From DASUXA01 sp036378155 (GTDB lineage: Bacteria > Actinomycetota > Actinomycetes > Mycobacteriales > Micromonosporaceae): DNA of 64,000 nt. Under the pieces are notes generated by a model. It was not told the DNA's origin. It did no database searches and worked only from the letters and a program-made list of their open reading frames with translations. The position numbers and the translations under genes were made by a program. The DNA lies in NCBI GenBank assembly GCA_036378155.1, contig DASUXA010000076.1:37966-101965 (forward strand), read 5' to 3'. This document shows, one piece after another, positions 31,868-40,740 of the stretch (positions within the stretch are counted from its first letter, which is position 1; each line of letters begins with the position of its first letter).

Positions 31868-32866
31868 ATGACCATCGGGCCGGAACCGACGACCGCGTCG
31901 GAACCGTTCGTCAACCCGACCCTGCCCGTCGCCGACGGTCAGGCGGGCGAGGTCGCCGTCATCGAGGGACGGTCACTCGGCCGCATCGCCTGGACGCGGC
32001 TGAAGCAGGACAAGGTCGCCATGACCGGCGCTGTCGTGATCATCGTCCTGCTGCTCGTCGCGGTGCTCGCCAAGCCGCTCAACGCGCTGCTCGGCCACCC
32101 GGTGAACGAGTACCACCAGGACATGATCGACGCGAACCTCGGCGGTCTACCCAAGGGCGCCTTCGGCGGCGCGAACGCCCACTTCCTGCTCGGTGTACAG
32201 CCGGTCACCGGCCGCGACCTGCTCAGTCAGATCCTGTACGGCGCCTGGGTCTCGCTGGGCGTGGCGTTCGCGTCCACGCTCGTGGCGGTCGCCATCGGTA
32301 CCGTTCTCGGCGTCATCGCCGGCTACTTCGGCGGCTGGATCGACTCGCTGATCAGCCGCGTCATGGACCTATTCCTGGCGTTCCCGCTGCTGCTGTTCGC
32401 GATCGCGCTGATCTCGGTACTGCCGCAGCAACTGTGGGTGCGCATCGGCATCCTCGTCACGATCATCGGTGGCTTCAGTTGGCCGTACATCGGACGGATC
32501 GTGCGCGGTCAGACTCTGTCACTGCGCGAGCGCGAGTTCGTCGAGGCGGCTCAGAGCATGGGCGCGGGGAACGGACGCATCCTGTTCCGCGAACTGCTGC
32601 CCAACCTGGTGGCGCCGATCCTGGTGTACGCGACCCTGATCATCCCGACGAACATCCTGTTCGAGGCGGCCCTGTCGTTCCTCGGCGTCGGTGTTCCGCC
32701 ACCGCAGCCCTCGTGGGGCCGGTTGCTGTCGGACGCTGTCGACTTCTACGAGTTCGACCCGATGTACATGATGGTCCCCGGATTGGCGATCTTCATTACC
32801 GTACTCGCCTTCAACCTGTTCGGGGACGGTCTGCGCGACGCTCTGGACCCCAAGGCCAACCGCTAG
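31868..32866 (+). CDS. oligopeptide/dipeptide ABC transporter permease, DppC type
   Basis: A 332-residue permease with an N-terminal helix (VVIIVLLLVAVLAKPL) followed by the binding-protein-dependent transport domain. The EAA loop reads EFVEAAQSMGAGNGRILFRELLPN (about 221-244), typical of OppC/DppC. The last segment has NILFEAALSFLGVGVPPPQPSWG. It forms the channel with the DppB-type permease of the same operon. It is the first gene, with GGGAAGGGG upstream. Confidence 0.92.
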   Translation: MTIGPEPTTASEPFVNPTLPVADGQAGEVAVIEGRSLGRIAWTRLKQDKVAMTGAVVIIVLLLVAVLAKPLNALLGHPVNEYHQDMIDANLGGLPKGAFGGANAHFLLGVQPVTGRDLLSQILYGAWVSLGVAFASTLVAVAIGTVLGVIAGYFGGWIDSLISRVMDLFLAFPLLLFAIALISVLPQQLWVRIGILVTIIGGFSWPYIGRIVRGQTLSLREREFVEAAQSMGAGNGRILFRELLPNLVAPILVYATLIIPTNILFEAALSFLGVGVPPPQPSWGRLLSDAVDFYEFDPMYMMVPGLAIFITVLAFNLFGDGLRDALDPKANR

Positions 32867-32935
32867 GGCGGCCCTGATCGGCTTCACCTGCGCCGACCCG
32901 GACCCCCGGGCGACGCCAGTTAAGGAGGGAACACC

Positions 32936-34702
32936 GTGAGGATGAGGACAGGGGTGGTGGTGGCCGGAACGGTCGCCGTCGCCCTCGCCCTGAGCGCCTG
33001 TGGGGGCTCGAAGGGCGACAACAGCTCGACGAACAGCAAGTCGGGCGGCTTCAACGCGGGTCTGAACGCGATGGTCAACCCGTCGGACAAGAAGGGCGGG
33101 ACGCTCCGCCTCGCCAACAACGCCGACATCGACTCGTGGGACCCGGCTCGCGCCTACTACGCGTGGGCGTGGAACATGCAGCGCGCGTACTACGTGCGCA
33201 CGCTGGTCACCCCGCAGTCGGCCCCCGGTGACGACGGCCTGAAGCTGGTGCCGGACCTGGCCCAGGACATGCCGCAGATCAGCAGCGACGGCCTGAGCTA
33301 CACGTTCAAGCTGAAGTCGGGGATCAAGTTCGAGGACGGCAGCCCCATCACGTCCAAGGACATCAAGTACGGCATCGAGCGGGTGTTCGCCCAGGACGTG
33401 CTGTCCGGCGGCCCGACGTACCTGATCGACCAGCTCGACCAGGGCCAGAACTACCCCGGCCCGTACAAGGACAAGGACCCGAACAAGTTGGGTCTGAAGT
33501 CGGTCGAGACCCCGGACGACACCACCATTGTCTTCCACCTGAAGCAGCCGTTCTCGGACTTCCTCTACCTGCTGGCGATGGGCCCGGCGGCGCCGGTGCC
33601 GATGGCCAAGGACACTGGTGACAAGTACGCGGACCACCCGATCTCCTCGGGCCCGTACAAGTTCGAGAAGATCGACCCGGGCAAGGAGGTCGTGCTCGTC
33701 CGCAACCCGAACTGGGACCCGGCGACCGACAAGGTGCGCAAGGCGCTGCCCGACAAGATCGACCTGCGGCTGGGCGTCGACGCGAACGAGATCGACAACG
33801 AGCTCATGGACGGCACGCTGGACATCGACACCGCTCAGGTCGGTGTACAGGCCGCCGCGCAGGCCAAGATCCTGCAGGACCCGGAGCTGAAGAAGAACGC
33901 GGACGAGCCGAACACCGGCTTCATCCGGTACATCGCGATGAGCACCAAGGTGTCGCCGTTCGACGACATCCACTGCCGTCGCGCGGTGCAGTACGCGCTG
34001 GACAAGACCGCGATGCAGACCGCTCGTGGTGGCGCCGACGCCGGTGGCGACATCGCCATCAACATGCTGCCGCCGAACATCGCCGGCTGGGACCCGAACC
34101 TGGACCCGTACAACACCAAGAGCGGCAAGCCGCAGATCGACAAGGCCAAGGAAGAGCTGAGCCAGTGCAAGACGCACGGCGGCTTCAGCACGGTGATCGC
34201 GGTGCGCAACAAGGGCAAGGAGCCCAAGACCGCCGAGGCGCTGCAGCAGTCGCTGGCCGCGGTCGGCATCAAGGCCACCATCGACCAGTCCGACCCGGCG
34301 CTGTACTTCCGCTCGACCATCGGTTCGCCGGACAACGTGCACAAGAAGGGCTACGGCCTGATGCTCGCCGGCTGGGGCGCCGACTTCCCGACCGGGTACG
34401 GCTACCTGCAGGTACTGGTTGACGGCCGGGCGATCCTGCCCAGCGGTAACAACAACTACGAGGAGCTGAACGACCCGCAGATCAACTCGTTGATCGACGA
34501 GGCCAAGAAGCAGACCGACCCGAAGAAGGCGGCCGACCTCTGGGGCCAGATCAACAAGCTGGTCATGGACAACGCGTCCCTGCTGCCGTTCGTGTACGAC
34601 AAGGCGCTGAACTACCGCAACCCGCGGGTGACCAACGTCTACGTCGACAAGTACTTCGGCATGTGGGACTTCGCGACGCTCGGTGTCGACGACGGCAAGT
34701 GA
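32936..34702 (+). CDS. ABC transporter substrate-binding lipoprotein, oligopeptide type
   Basis: A 588-residue solute-binding protein of the SBP_bac_5 family. The signal peptide RTGVVVAGTVAVALALSAC ends in lipobox LSAC with the lipid-carrying Cys at about residue 22. The mature part has GGTLRLANNADIDSWDPARAYY, LAQDMPQISSDGLSYTFKLKSGIKFEDGSPI and a long C-terminal lobe. It should capture peptides at the cell surface. The GTG at 32936 follows AAGGAGGGA. Aromatic and Lys/Asp-rich composition reflects high expression. Confidence 0.93.
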   Translation: MRMRTGVVVAGTVAVALALSACGGSKGDNSSTNSKSGGFNAGLNAMVNPSDKKGGTLRLANNADIDSWDPARAYYAWAWNMQRAYYVRTLVTPQSAPGDDGLKLVPDLAQDMPQISSDGLSYTFKLKSGIKFEDGSPITSKDIKYGIERVFAQDVLSGGPTYLIDQLDQGQNYPGPYKDKDPNKLGLKSVETPDDTTIVFHLKQPFSDFLYLLAMGPAAPVPMAKDTGDKYADHPISSGPYKFEKIDPGKEVVLVRNPNWDPATDKVRKALPDKIDLRLGVDANEIDNELMDGTLDIDTAQVGVQAAAQAKILQDPELKKNADEPNTGFIRYIAMSTKVSPFDDIHCRRAVQYALDKTAMQTARGGADAGGDIAINMLPPNIAGWDPNLDPYNTKSGKPQIDKAKEELSQCKTHGGFSTVIAVRNKGKEPKTAEALQQSLAAVGIKATIDQSDPALYFRSTIGSPDNVHKKGYGLMLAGWGADFPTGYGYLQVLVDGRAILPSGNNNYEELNDPQINSLIDEAKKQTDPKKAADLWGQINKLVMDNASLLPFVYDKALNYRNPRVTNVYVDKYFGMWDFATLGVDDGK

Positions 34703-34749
34703 TCTCCACCGCTCGTAGCTAGTACTAGAAGGCAGGTGAAGGCTGCTGC

Positions 34750-34783
34750 GCCGGCCGGCGGGGTGAACACCCCGCCGGCCGGG
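34750..34783 (+). terminator. GC-rich hairpin between the binding protein and DppB-type genes
   Basis: GCCGGCCGGCGGGGTG and the following CACCCCGCCGGCCGG are complementary around a two- to four-base loop. A stable stem inside an operon between an abundant binding protein gene and its permease usually stabilises the upstream mRNA or partly terminates transcription. This would keep the binding protein in excess. Confidence 0.65.
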
Positions 34784-34797
34784 GCGAGGCCCCCAAT

Positions 34798-35799
34798 GTG
34801 ATCAACTATATTCTGCGCCGCCTGGTGACCTCGGTCGTGCTGCTGATTGTGGTCACCATGGTGACGTTCGGGGTCTTCTTCCTTGTCCCGAAGGCAGCCG
34901 GCACCGACCCGGCCCAGCTGTACGTCGGCAAGCAGGCCACCGCGCGTGAGGTCAACGCGACGCGCATCAAGCTCGGCCTCGACAAGCCGATTCCCGTCCA
35001 GTACGCCCGGTTCGTCAAGGGGCTGGTGGTCGGGCGGGACTACAACTCCGGACCGGACGTCACCCACTGCCCGGCACCGTGCTTCGGCTACTCGTTCAAG
35101 ACCGACCGTGCGGTCTGGCCGCTGATGCTGGACCGGCTGCCGGTCACCTTCTCGCTCGCCATCGGCGCCGCCGTCCTGTGGCTGCTGGCCGGCATCGGTG
35201 TGGGCGTCCTGTCCGCGCTACGCCGACGATCCATCGTGGACCGGGCAACGATGCTGATCGCCCTCGCCGGCGTATCGCTACCCATCTACTTCACCGGTCT
35301 GCTCGCCCAGTTGGTCTTCGTACACTCGCTGCACTGGTTCCCCGGCGGCCGGTACATCAACTTCGCCGACGACCCGGTCGGCTGGTTCGAGAAGCTGTTC
35401 CTCGCCTGGGTGACGCTCGCCCTGCTGTACGCGGCGATGTACGCCCGGCTGACCAGGGCCACCATGCTCGAGACGCTCGGCGAGGACTACATTCGTACGG
35501 CTCGGGCGAAGGGTCTGCGGGAGCGGGTGGTGATCGGCAAGCACGCCATGCGCTCGGTGCTCACCCCGATCATCACGGTGTTCGGTCTCGACTTCGGGCA
35601 GCTCCTCGGTGGCGCGATCCTCACCGAGAGCGTGTTCAGCCTGCCGGGGATCGGCAAGATGTCCATCGACGCGGTGGGGCAGATGGACCTGCCGGTCATT
35701 CTCGGCGTGACGACGTTCCTCGCCTTCTTCGTCATCTTCGCCAACCTCATCGTCGACCTGCTGTACGCGGTCATCGACCCCCGGGTGCGGCTGTCGTGA
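34798..35799 (+). CDS. oligopeptide/dipeptide ABC transporter permease, DppB type
   Basis: A 333-residue permease. The N-terminal INYILRRLVTSVVLLIVVTMVTFGVFFLVP is typical of OppB/DppB, and the EAA loop is RATMLETLGEDYIRTARAKGLRERVVIGKHAMR (about 219-251), followed by GQLLGGAILTESVFSLPGIGKM. It is the partner of the DppC-type subunit encoded two genes upstream. A palindrome CCGGCCGGCGGGGTGAACACCCCGCCGGCC-like hairpin lies at about 34752-34783 just before its start. Confidence 0.92.
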   Translation: MINYILRRLVTSVVLLIVVTMVTFGVFFLVPKAAGTDPAQLYVGKQATAREVNATRIKLGLDKPIPVQYARFVKGLVVGRDYNSGPDVTHCPAPCFGYSFKTDRAVWPLMLDRLPVTFSLAIGAAVLWLLAGIGVGVLSALRRRSIVDRATMLIALAGVSLPIYFTGLLAQLVFVHSLHWFPGGRYINFADDPVGWFEKLFLAWVTLALLYAAMYARLTRATMLETLGEDYIRTARAKGLRERVVIGKHAMRSVLTPIITVFGLDFGQLLGGAILTESVFSLPGIGKMSIDAVGQMDLPVILGVTTFLAFFVIFANLIVDLLYAVIDPRVRLS

Positions 35800-35840
35800 G
35801 TCAGAGCCAGCAGGAACGTCCAGGATCAGGAGGAAACCCT

Positions 35841-36914
35841 ATGTCGACGGAGCTGCTGAGCTCGGGTTCAGCCGCGCCGCGGCCGGGCGCCGGGCCCAGG
35901 TCGTTCCTAGACGTACACGACCTGCGCATCCACTTCCAGACCGACGACGGCGTGGTCAAGGCGGTGGACGGGCTGAACTTCAGCCTGGAGCGCGGCAAGA
36001 CGCTCGGCATCGTGGGTGAGTCCGGCTCCGGTAAGAGCGTGACCAGCCTCGGCATCCTCGGTCTGCACCGCGCCAGCGGCAACGCCCGGGTGTCCGGCGA
36101 GGTCTGGCTGGACGGTGAGGAACTGCTCGCCGCGTCCGCCGAGCACGTCCGCCACCTGCGCGGTCAGAAGATGGCGATGATCTTCCAGGACCCGCTGACC
36201 GCGATGCACCCGTACTTCACGGTCGGCGCGCAGATCGTCGAGGCGTACCGGGTGCACAACAACGTGTCCAAATCGGTCGCTCGCAAGCGGGCGATCGAGA
36301 TGCTGGACCGGGTCGGCATCCCGCAGCCGGACCGTCGGGTCGACGACTACCCGCACCAGTTCTCCGGCGGTATGCGTCAACGCGCCATGATCGCCATGGC
36401 GTTGGTGTGCAACCCGGAGTTGCTGATCGCGGACGAGCCGACCACCGCGCTGGACGTGACGGTACAGGCGCAGATCCTCGACCTGATCCGTGACCTGCAG
36501 GAGGAGTTCCACTCCGCGGTCATCATCATCACCCACGACCTCGGTGTGGTCGCCGAACTCGCGGACGACATCCTGGTGATGTACGCCGGCAAGTGCGTCG
36601 AGTACGGCCGGGCCGACGAACTGTTCCTGCGCCCCGAGCACCCGTACACGTGGGGTCTGCTCGGCTCGATGCCCCGCCTCGACCGCGACGTCCGCGAGCG
36701 GCTCCTGCCGATCAAGGGCACCCCGCCGAGCCTCATCACGCTGCCGTCCGGCTGCACCTTCCACCCCCGGTGCCCGTACGCCGAGCGGGACGGCATCCCG
36801 TGTCGCGAGGTGGTACCCCAGTTGCCGCGCGACGCAGCCCACCCGGCAGCCTGCCACCTCCCGGAGGCGCAGCGCCGGCGCATCTTCGCCGAGGACATCG
36901 CACCCAGCCTGTGA
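35841..36914 (+). CDS. oligopeptide ABC transporter ATPase, DppD type
   Basis: A 357-residue ATPase. Walker A GIVGESGSGKSVTSLGILGL (about 55-74), Q loop MIFQDPLTAMHPYFTVG, signature FSGGMRQRAMIAMAL (about 174-188), Walker B LLIADEPTTALDVTVQ and switch His IIITHDLGVV are intact. The C-terminal oligo_HPY domain includes CTFHPRCPYAE. ATG at 35841 has AGGAGG nine bases upstream; a longer in-frame start is not supported. It powers peptide import with the DppF-type ATPase. Confidence 0.94.
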   Translation: MSTELLSSGSAAPRPGAGPRSFLDVHDLRIHFQTDDGVVKAVDGLNFSLERGKTLGIVGESGSGKSVTSLGILGLHRASGNARVSGEVWLDGEELLAASAEHVRHLRGQKMAMIFQDPLTAMHPYFTVGAQIVEAYRVHNNVSKSVARKRAIEMLDRVGIPQPDRRVDDYPHQFSGGMRQRAMIAMALVCNPELLIADEPTTALDVTVQAQILDLIRDLQEEFHSAVIIITHDLGVVAELADDILVMYAGKCVEYGRADELFLRPEHPYTWGLLGSMPRLDRDVRERLLPIKGTPPSLITLPSGCTFHPRCPYAERDGIPCREVVPQLPRDAAHPAACHLPEAQRRRIFAEDIAPSL

Positions 36915-36954
36915 GCCAGCGCGGGCGCACGCCCGCGCGACTGAAGGAGTACCT

Positions 36955-38022
36955 GTGAACGCCGGACCCGTCGTCCCCCAGCCCCGGTCCGAGAGCGCCC
37001 CGATTCTCTCGGTGACCGGGTTGGAGAAGCACTTCCCGATCACCCGTGGGGCGATCCTGCGTCGTGCCGTGGGCGCGGTGCGGGCAGTGGACGGCGTCGA
37101 CCTCTCGGTGCGCAGCGGCGAGACCCTGGGGCTGGTCGGCGAGTCCGGGTGCGGCAAGTCGACCACGGGTCGTCTGATCACCCGGATCATGGAGCCGACC
37201 GGCGGGCGGATCGTGTTCGAGGGGCGCGACATCACGCACCTGTCGAAGGGGCAGATGCGTCCGCTGCGCCGGGACGTCCAGATGATCTTCCAGGACCCGT
37301 ACTCGTCGCTGAACCCCCGGCACACGGTCGGCACGATCGTCGGAGCGCCGCTGCGCGTCCAGGACGTCAAGACCCCGAACGGGATCAAGCGCGCGGTACA
37401 GGATCTGCTCGAACTGGTTGGGCTGAACCCGGAACACTACAACCGGTACCCGCACGAGTTCTCCGGCGGTCAGCGGCAGCGCATCGGCATCGCCCGCGCG
37501 CTCGCGCTCAAGCCGAAGCTGATCGTCTGCGACGAACCGGTGTCCGCCCTGGACGTCTCGATCCAGGCGCAGGTCGTCAACCTGCTCGACGACCTGCAGC
37601 GGGAACTCAACCTCACGTACGTGTTCATCGCGCACGACCTGTCCGTGGTGCGGCACATCAGCGACCGGGTCGCCGTCATGTACCTCGGGAAGATCGTCGA
37701 GGTGGCGGACCGGGAGGCGTTGTACCACAGCCCGCTGCACCCGTACACCAACGCGCTGCTGTCGGCGGTGCCGGTACCGGACCCGGCGCGGCGGGACCGG
37801 TCCCAGCGGGAGCGGATCCTGCTGACCGGCGACGTGCCGAGCCCGGCGAACCCGCCGTCCGGCTGCCGGTTCCGAACCCGCTGCTGGAAGGCGCAGGAGA
37901 TCTGCGCGGTCGAGGTACCGCCGCTGCGTGCGCTGGCAGCCGGTCACGAGGTGGCGTGCCACTTCCCGGTCGAGGACGAGGAGCGCGCCGGGCGCTCGCG
38001 GACCGTATCGCAGCCCGCCTGA
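36955..38022 (+). CDS. oligopeptide ABC transporter ATPase, DppF type
   Basis: A 355-residue ATPase. LSVTGLEKHFPITRGAILRRAVGAVRAVDGVDL is the DppF/OppF opening. Walker A GLVGESGCGKSTTGRLI (about 60-76), Q loop MIFQDPYSSLNPR, signature FSGGQRQRIGIARAL, Walker B LIVCDEPVSALDVSIQ, switch FIAHDLSVV and the end motif GCRFRTRCWKAQEIC are present. GTG start with AAGGAG upstream. It is the last gene of the operon. Confidence 0.94.
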   Translation: MNAGPVVPQPRSESAPILSVTGLEKHFPITRGAILRRAVGAVRAVDGVDLSVRSGETLGLVGESGCGKSTTGRLITRIMEPTGGRIVFEGRDITHLSKGQMRPLRRDVQMIFQDPYSSLNPRHTVGTIVGAPLRVQDVKTPNGIKRAVQDLLELVGLNPEHYNRYPHEFSGGQRQRIGIARALALKPKLIVCDEPVSALDVSIQAQVVNLLDDLQRELNLTYVFIAHDLSVVRHISDRVAVMYLGKIVEVADREALYHSPLHPYTNALLSAVPVPDPARRDRSQRERILLTGDVPSPANPPSGCRFRTRCWKAQEICAVEVPPLRALAAGHEVACHFPVEDEERAGRSRTVSQPA

Positions 38023-38099
38023 CACCGGTCCCTCCGCGACCCGCCCAAGGCGTCCCTCCGCGACCCGCCCGACGCGGCGGCGGGTCGCGGGTGACCGGT

Positions 38100-38387
38100 T
38101 CAGCCGTTGGGTCGGTTGAGCAGTCCCAGCGCGACGTGGTGGACGGCGTCGAGATCCTTCGGGTCGGCGAGGGTGGCGCCGCCGCCGGTCACCGTGTACC
38201 ACTCGTCGGCGTCCTTGTACTGCACGCGCAGCACGACGGTGTTGTTGCCGGCGAGTTCGGTGCGCAGGGTGAGATCTCCGGTCACGACGCCGACCTCGTC
38301 GGTCATCACCCCGCCGGGTCCGGCGGTGAAGTCGGAGGTACGGCTCTGCTGGGCCGCTTCGGGCTTCGGCGACGTCATGCCAGCCAT
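38100..38387 (-). CDS. hypothetical protein (95 aa)
   Basis: An acidic protein without signal or membrane segments. The middle is beta-rich (GVVTGDLTLRTELAGNNTVVLRVQYKDADEWYTVTGG) and the end ADPKDLDAVHHVALGLLNRPNG is probably helical. I recall small actinomycete proteins with this VQYKDADEWYTV pattern but no named family. MAGMTSPKPEAA gives two possible ATGs (38387 or 38378). The larger frame to 39176 is antisense to the HNH gene. Confidence 0.65.
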   Translation of the reverse strand: MAGMTSPKPEAAQQSRTSDFTAGPGGVMTDEVGVVTGDLTLRTELAGNNTVVLRVQYKDADEWYTVTGGGATLADPKDLDAVHHVALGLLNRPNG

Positions 38388-38455
38388 CGTCGCATCACGA
38401 TCGGTTCCGCGCTCGATCGACGCGGCGCGGGGCGACTCGGCGACATGCCGGCGGC

Positions 38456-39130
38456 TCACCCGGTCGCGGTACCGCTCGGCGCCGGGCAGGTGGCGAGCAT
38501 GTCGATGAGCGCCGTCTTTTCCGCCTGGGTGACGGTGAGCTGCCAGTAGTGCTTCACGGCGATCCACCGGATCGCGTAGTCGCACCACTCGGCATGGCTG
38601 GACGGCTTCCACTGCGACGGGTCCTGGTCGCCCTTCGCCCGGTTCTGGGTCAGCGACACCGCCAGCAACTGCGGCCGGTCCAGGTCGTTGGCGAAGTCGC
38701 CGCGCCGGTCGTCGGTCCAGTTCTTCGCGCCCGAGCGCCAGGCGTTCGCGAGCGGTACCACGTGGTCGATGTCGAGCTTCTTCGGATCGGTGTACGTCAC
38801 ACCGTCGTACCGGCTGAACCAGGTACCGCTGACGATCTTGCAGTCGGCGGTGGCGTGCACGTTCTTGCCGTCGCGCTTGAGTACGACGTCCCGGGTGTCG
38901 CAGCCGTTGCCCTGGTCCCGCCAGTGCGGGAAGCGGTCGCGGCTGTACCCGCGCATCGAGAGCACCTTGGCGACGGTCAGCGAGTCGAGTTGGGCGCGTG
39001 CCTTCGCGGCGGTACCGACCGACGAGCCGGTGCCGGTACCGGTGCCGGGCGGCACGACGCCGCAGCCGGCGAGCAGCGTGAACGTCGCGGCGAGCAGGGA
39101 GGCGAGGGGGAGCAGGCGGTGGGTACGCAC
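38456..39130 (-). CDS. secreted lipoprotein with DUF1524-like HNH nuclease domain
   Basis: About 224 residues. From a GTG the product reads RTHRLLPLASLLAATFTLLAGC, a lipoprotein signal with lipobox LAGC. The mature domain contains GCDTRDVVLKRDG, DIDHVVPLANAWRSGAKNW (the DH-V catalytic HNH motif) and QNRAKGDQDPSQWKP, AEWCDYAIRWIAVKHYWQLTVTQAEKTAL. This is the actinobacterial HNH/GmrSD-C-like secreted nuclease family. It probably degrades extracellular DNA. An alternative GTG at 39166 adds 12 residues before the signal. Confidence 0.85.
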   Translation of the reverse strand: MRTHRLLPLASLLAATFTLLAGCGVVPPGTGTGTGSSVGTAAKARAQLDSLTVAKVLSMRGYSRDRFPHWRDQGNGCDTRDVVLKRDGKNVHATADCKIVSGTWFSRYDGVTYTDPKKLDIDHVVPLANAWRSGAKNWTDDRRGDFANDLDRPQLLAVSLTQNRAKGDQDPSQWKPSSHAEWCDYAIRWIAVKHYWQLTVTQAEKTALIDMLATCPAPSGTATG

Positions 39131-39228
39131 GCAGGACAGCTTGCGGCAGGCGAGCCGTCCGATCACCGACCGACACGCGTTGTGGGGGTCACGACCGGGC
39201 CACGACGGCGCTGGGCGACAGTAGAACG

Positions 39229-40734
39229 ATGACGATGTCGGTCCCTCGTCCCGCCTCGGTCGCGTTGTCGTCGGCGGCGGGTCGTGGTCTGCTGCTCGCC
39301 GCGGTGCTCGGTTCGGGAATGGCGTTCCTCGACTCCACGGTCGTCAACGTCGCCCTGCCGCACATTGGGCGCGACCTGAACGCGACCCTCGCCGACCTGC
39401 AGTGGACCGTCAACGCGTACACCCTGATGCTGGCGGCTTTCGTGCTGCTCGGCGGTGCGCTCGGCGACCGGTACGGTCGTCGCACCCTGTTCCTGACCGG
39501 CGTCGTCTGGTTCACCGTCGCGTCGGTGCTGTGCGGGTTTGCGGTCAGCCCAGGGATGCTGATCGCCTCGCGTACCGTGCAGGGCATCGGCGCGGCGCTG
39601 CTCACCCCGGGGTCGCTCGCGCTGATCCAGTCGACCGTCCGGTCCGAGGACCGGGGTCGGGCGATCGGGGTGTGGTCCGGGCTGTCCGGGGTGTCGACCG
39701 CGGTGGGACCGTTCCTCGGCGGCTGGCTGATCGACGCGTTCTCCTGGCGGTGGATCTTCTTCATCAACGTGCCGCTCGCCGCGGTCGTGGTCGCCGCCGG
39801 GCTGCGTTGGGTACCGGAGAGCCGCGACGCGGAGGCGGCGGGACGCCGGTTCGACGTGCTCGGCGCGGTCCTCGGCGCGGTCAGCCTCGGCGGTATCACG
39901 TACGCCTTGGTGGAGGCGCCCAACCTGGGGGCGTCCCCGGCGGTACTTGTCGCGTCGGCGGTCGGTCTGCTCAGCGGGTCGGCGTTCGTGTTCCGGGAAC
40001 GGCGTACCGCCGCGCCCATGCTGCCGCCGTGGCTGTTCAAGTCCCGGCAGTTCACCGCGATCAACGTGGTGACGTTCTTCCTGTACGCGGCGCTCGGCGT
40101 GGTGCCGTTCTTCCTGGTCGTCGAGTTGCAGACGGTCGCCGGGTACTCCGCCCTGGTGGCGGGTGTGGCACTGCTGCCGTTGACCGTGCTGATGCTGGTC
40201 GGCTCGTCGTACGCGGGCGCGCTGGGTTCGAAGATCGGTCCCCGTCTGCCGTTGACCGTGGGTCCGCTGCTCGGCGCCGCCGGGGCGCTGCTCCTGCTGG
40301 CGGTCGGACCGGACACCAACTACCTGACCGACGTGCTGCCCGCCGCCACGGTCATGGGGCTCGGCGTGACGCTGTTCGTGGCGCCGCTGACCGCGTCGGT
40401 ACTCGCCGCTGTCCCCGATCACGTCGCGGGCATCGCCAGCGGGGTGAGCAACGCGGTCGCCCGCGCCGCGAGCATGCTGGCAGTCGCCGCGTTGCCGCTC
40501 GCGGTCGGGCTGTCCGGCAAGGCGTACGCGGACCCGACCGCGTTCGACCGCGGGTACCGGCTGGCGATGGTCGCCTGTGCCGGGCTGTTCGCCGTCGGCG
40601 GGGTACTCGGCTGGGTGTTGGTTCGCGGTGGGGGCAGGCGCCCGGACGCGGAAACCCGCGTCCGGGCGCAGCCCGGTGTCGGTGCTCAAGCCCCGGCACC
40701 CGCCGACGTGCCGGAGCCGCCGGCGTCGAGCTGA
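39229..40734 (+). CDS. MFS drug exporter, DHA2 (EmrB/QacA) family
   Basis: A 501-residue membrane protein with 14 predicted helices. Motifs are LLLAAVLGSGMAFLDSTVVNVALPHIGRDL (helix 1 with the D-S-T-VVNVALP motif), LGGALGDRYGRRTLFLTG (motif A) and RTVQGIGAALLTPGSLALI (motif C region). It should export hydrophobic drugs by proton antiport. It is convergent with leuA, six bases between stops. No regulator is adjacent. Confidence 0.92.
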   Translation: MTMSVPRPASVALSSAAGRGLLLAAVLGSGMAFLDSTVVNVALPHIGRDLNATLADLQWTVNAYTLMLAAFVLLGGALGDRYGRRTLFLTGVVWFTVASVLCGFAVSPGMLIASRTVQGIGAALLTPGSLALIQSTVRSEDRGRAIGVWSGLSGVSTAVGPFLGGWLIDAFSWRWIFFINVPLAAVVVAAGLRWVPESRDAEAAGRRFDVLGAVLGAVSLGGITYALVEAPNLGASPAVLVASAVGLLSGSAFVFRERRTAAPMLPPWLFKSRQFTAINVVTFFLYAALGVVPFFLVVELQTVAGYSALVAGVALLPLTVLMLVGSSYAGALGSKIGPRLPLTVGPLLGAAGALLLLAVGPDTNYLTDVLPAATVMGLGVTLFVAPLTASVLAAVPDHVAGIASGVSNAVARAASMLAVAALPLAVGLSGKAYADPTAFDRGYRLAMVACAGLFAVGGVLGWVLVRGGGRRPDAETRVRAQPGVGAQAPAPADVPEPPASS

Positions 40735-40740
40735 ACCGGG

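Noticed and set aside
32519..34342. 607-codon minus-strand frame opposite the binding-protein gene
   Set aside because: It mirrors the binding-protein codons (His/Val/Arg-rich) and shows no domain; long antisense frames are expected at this GC content.
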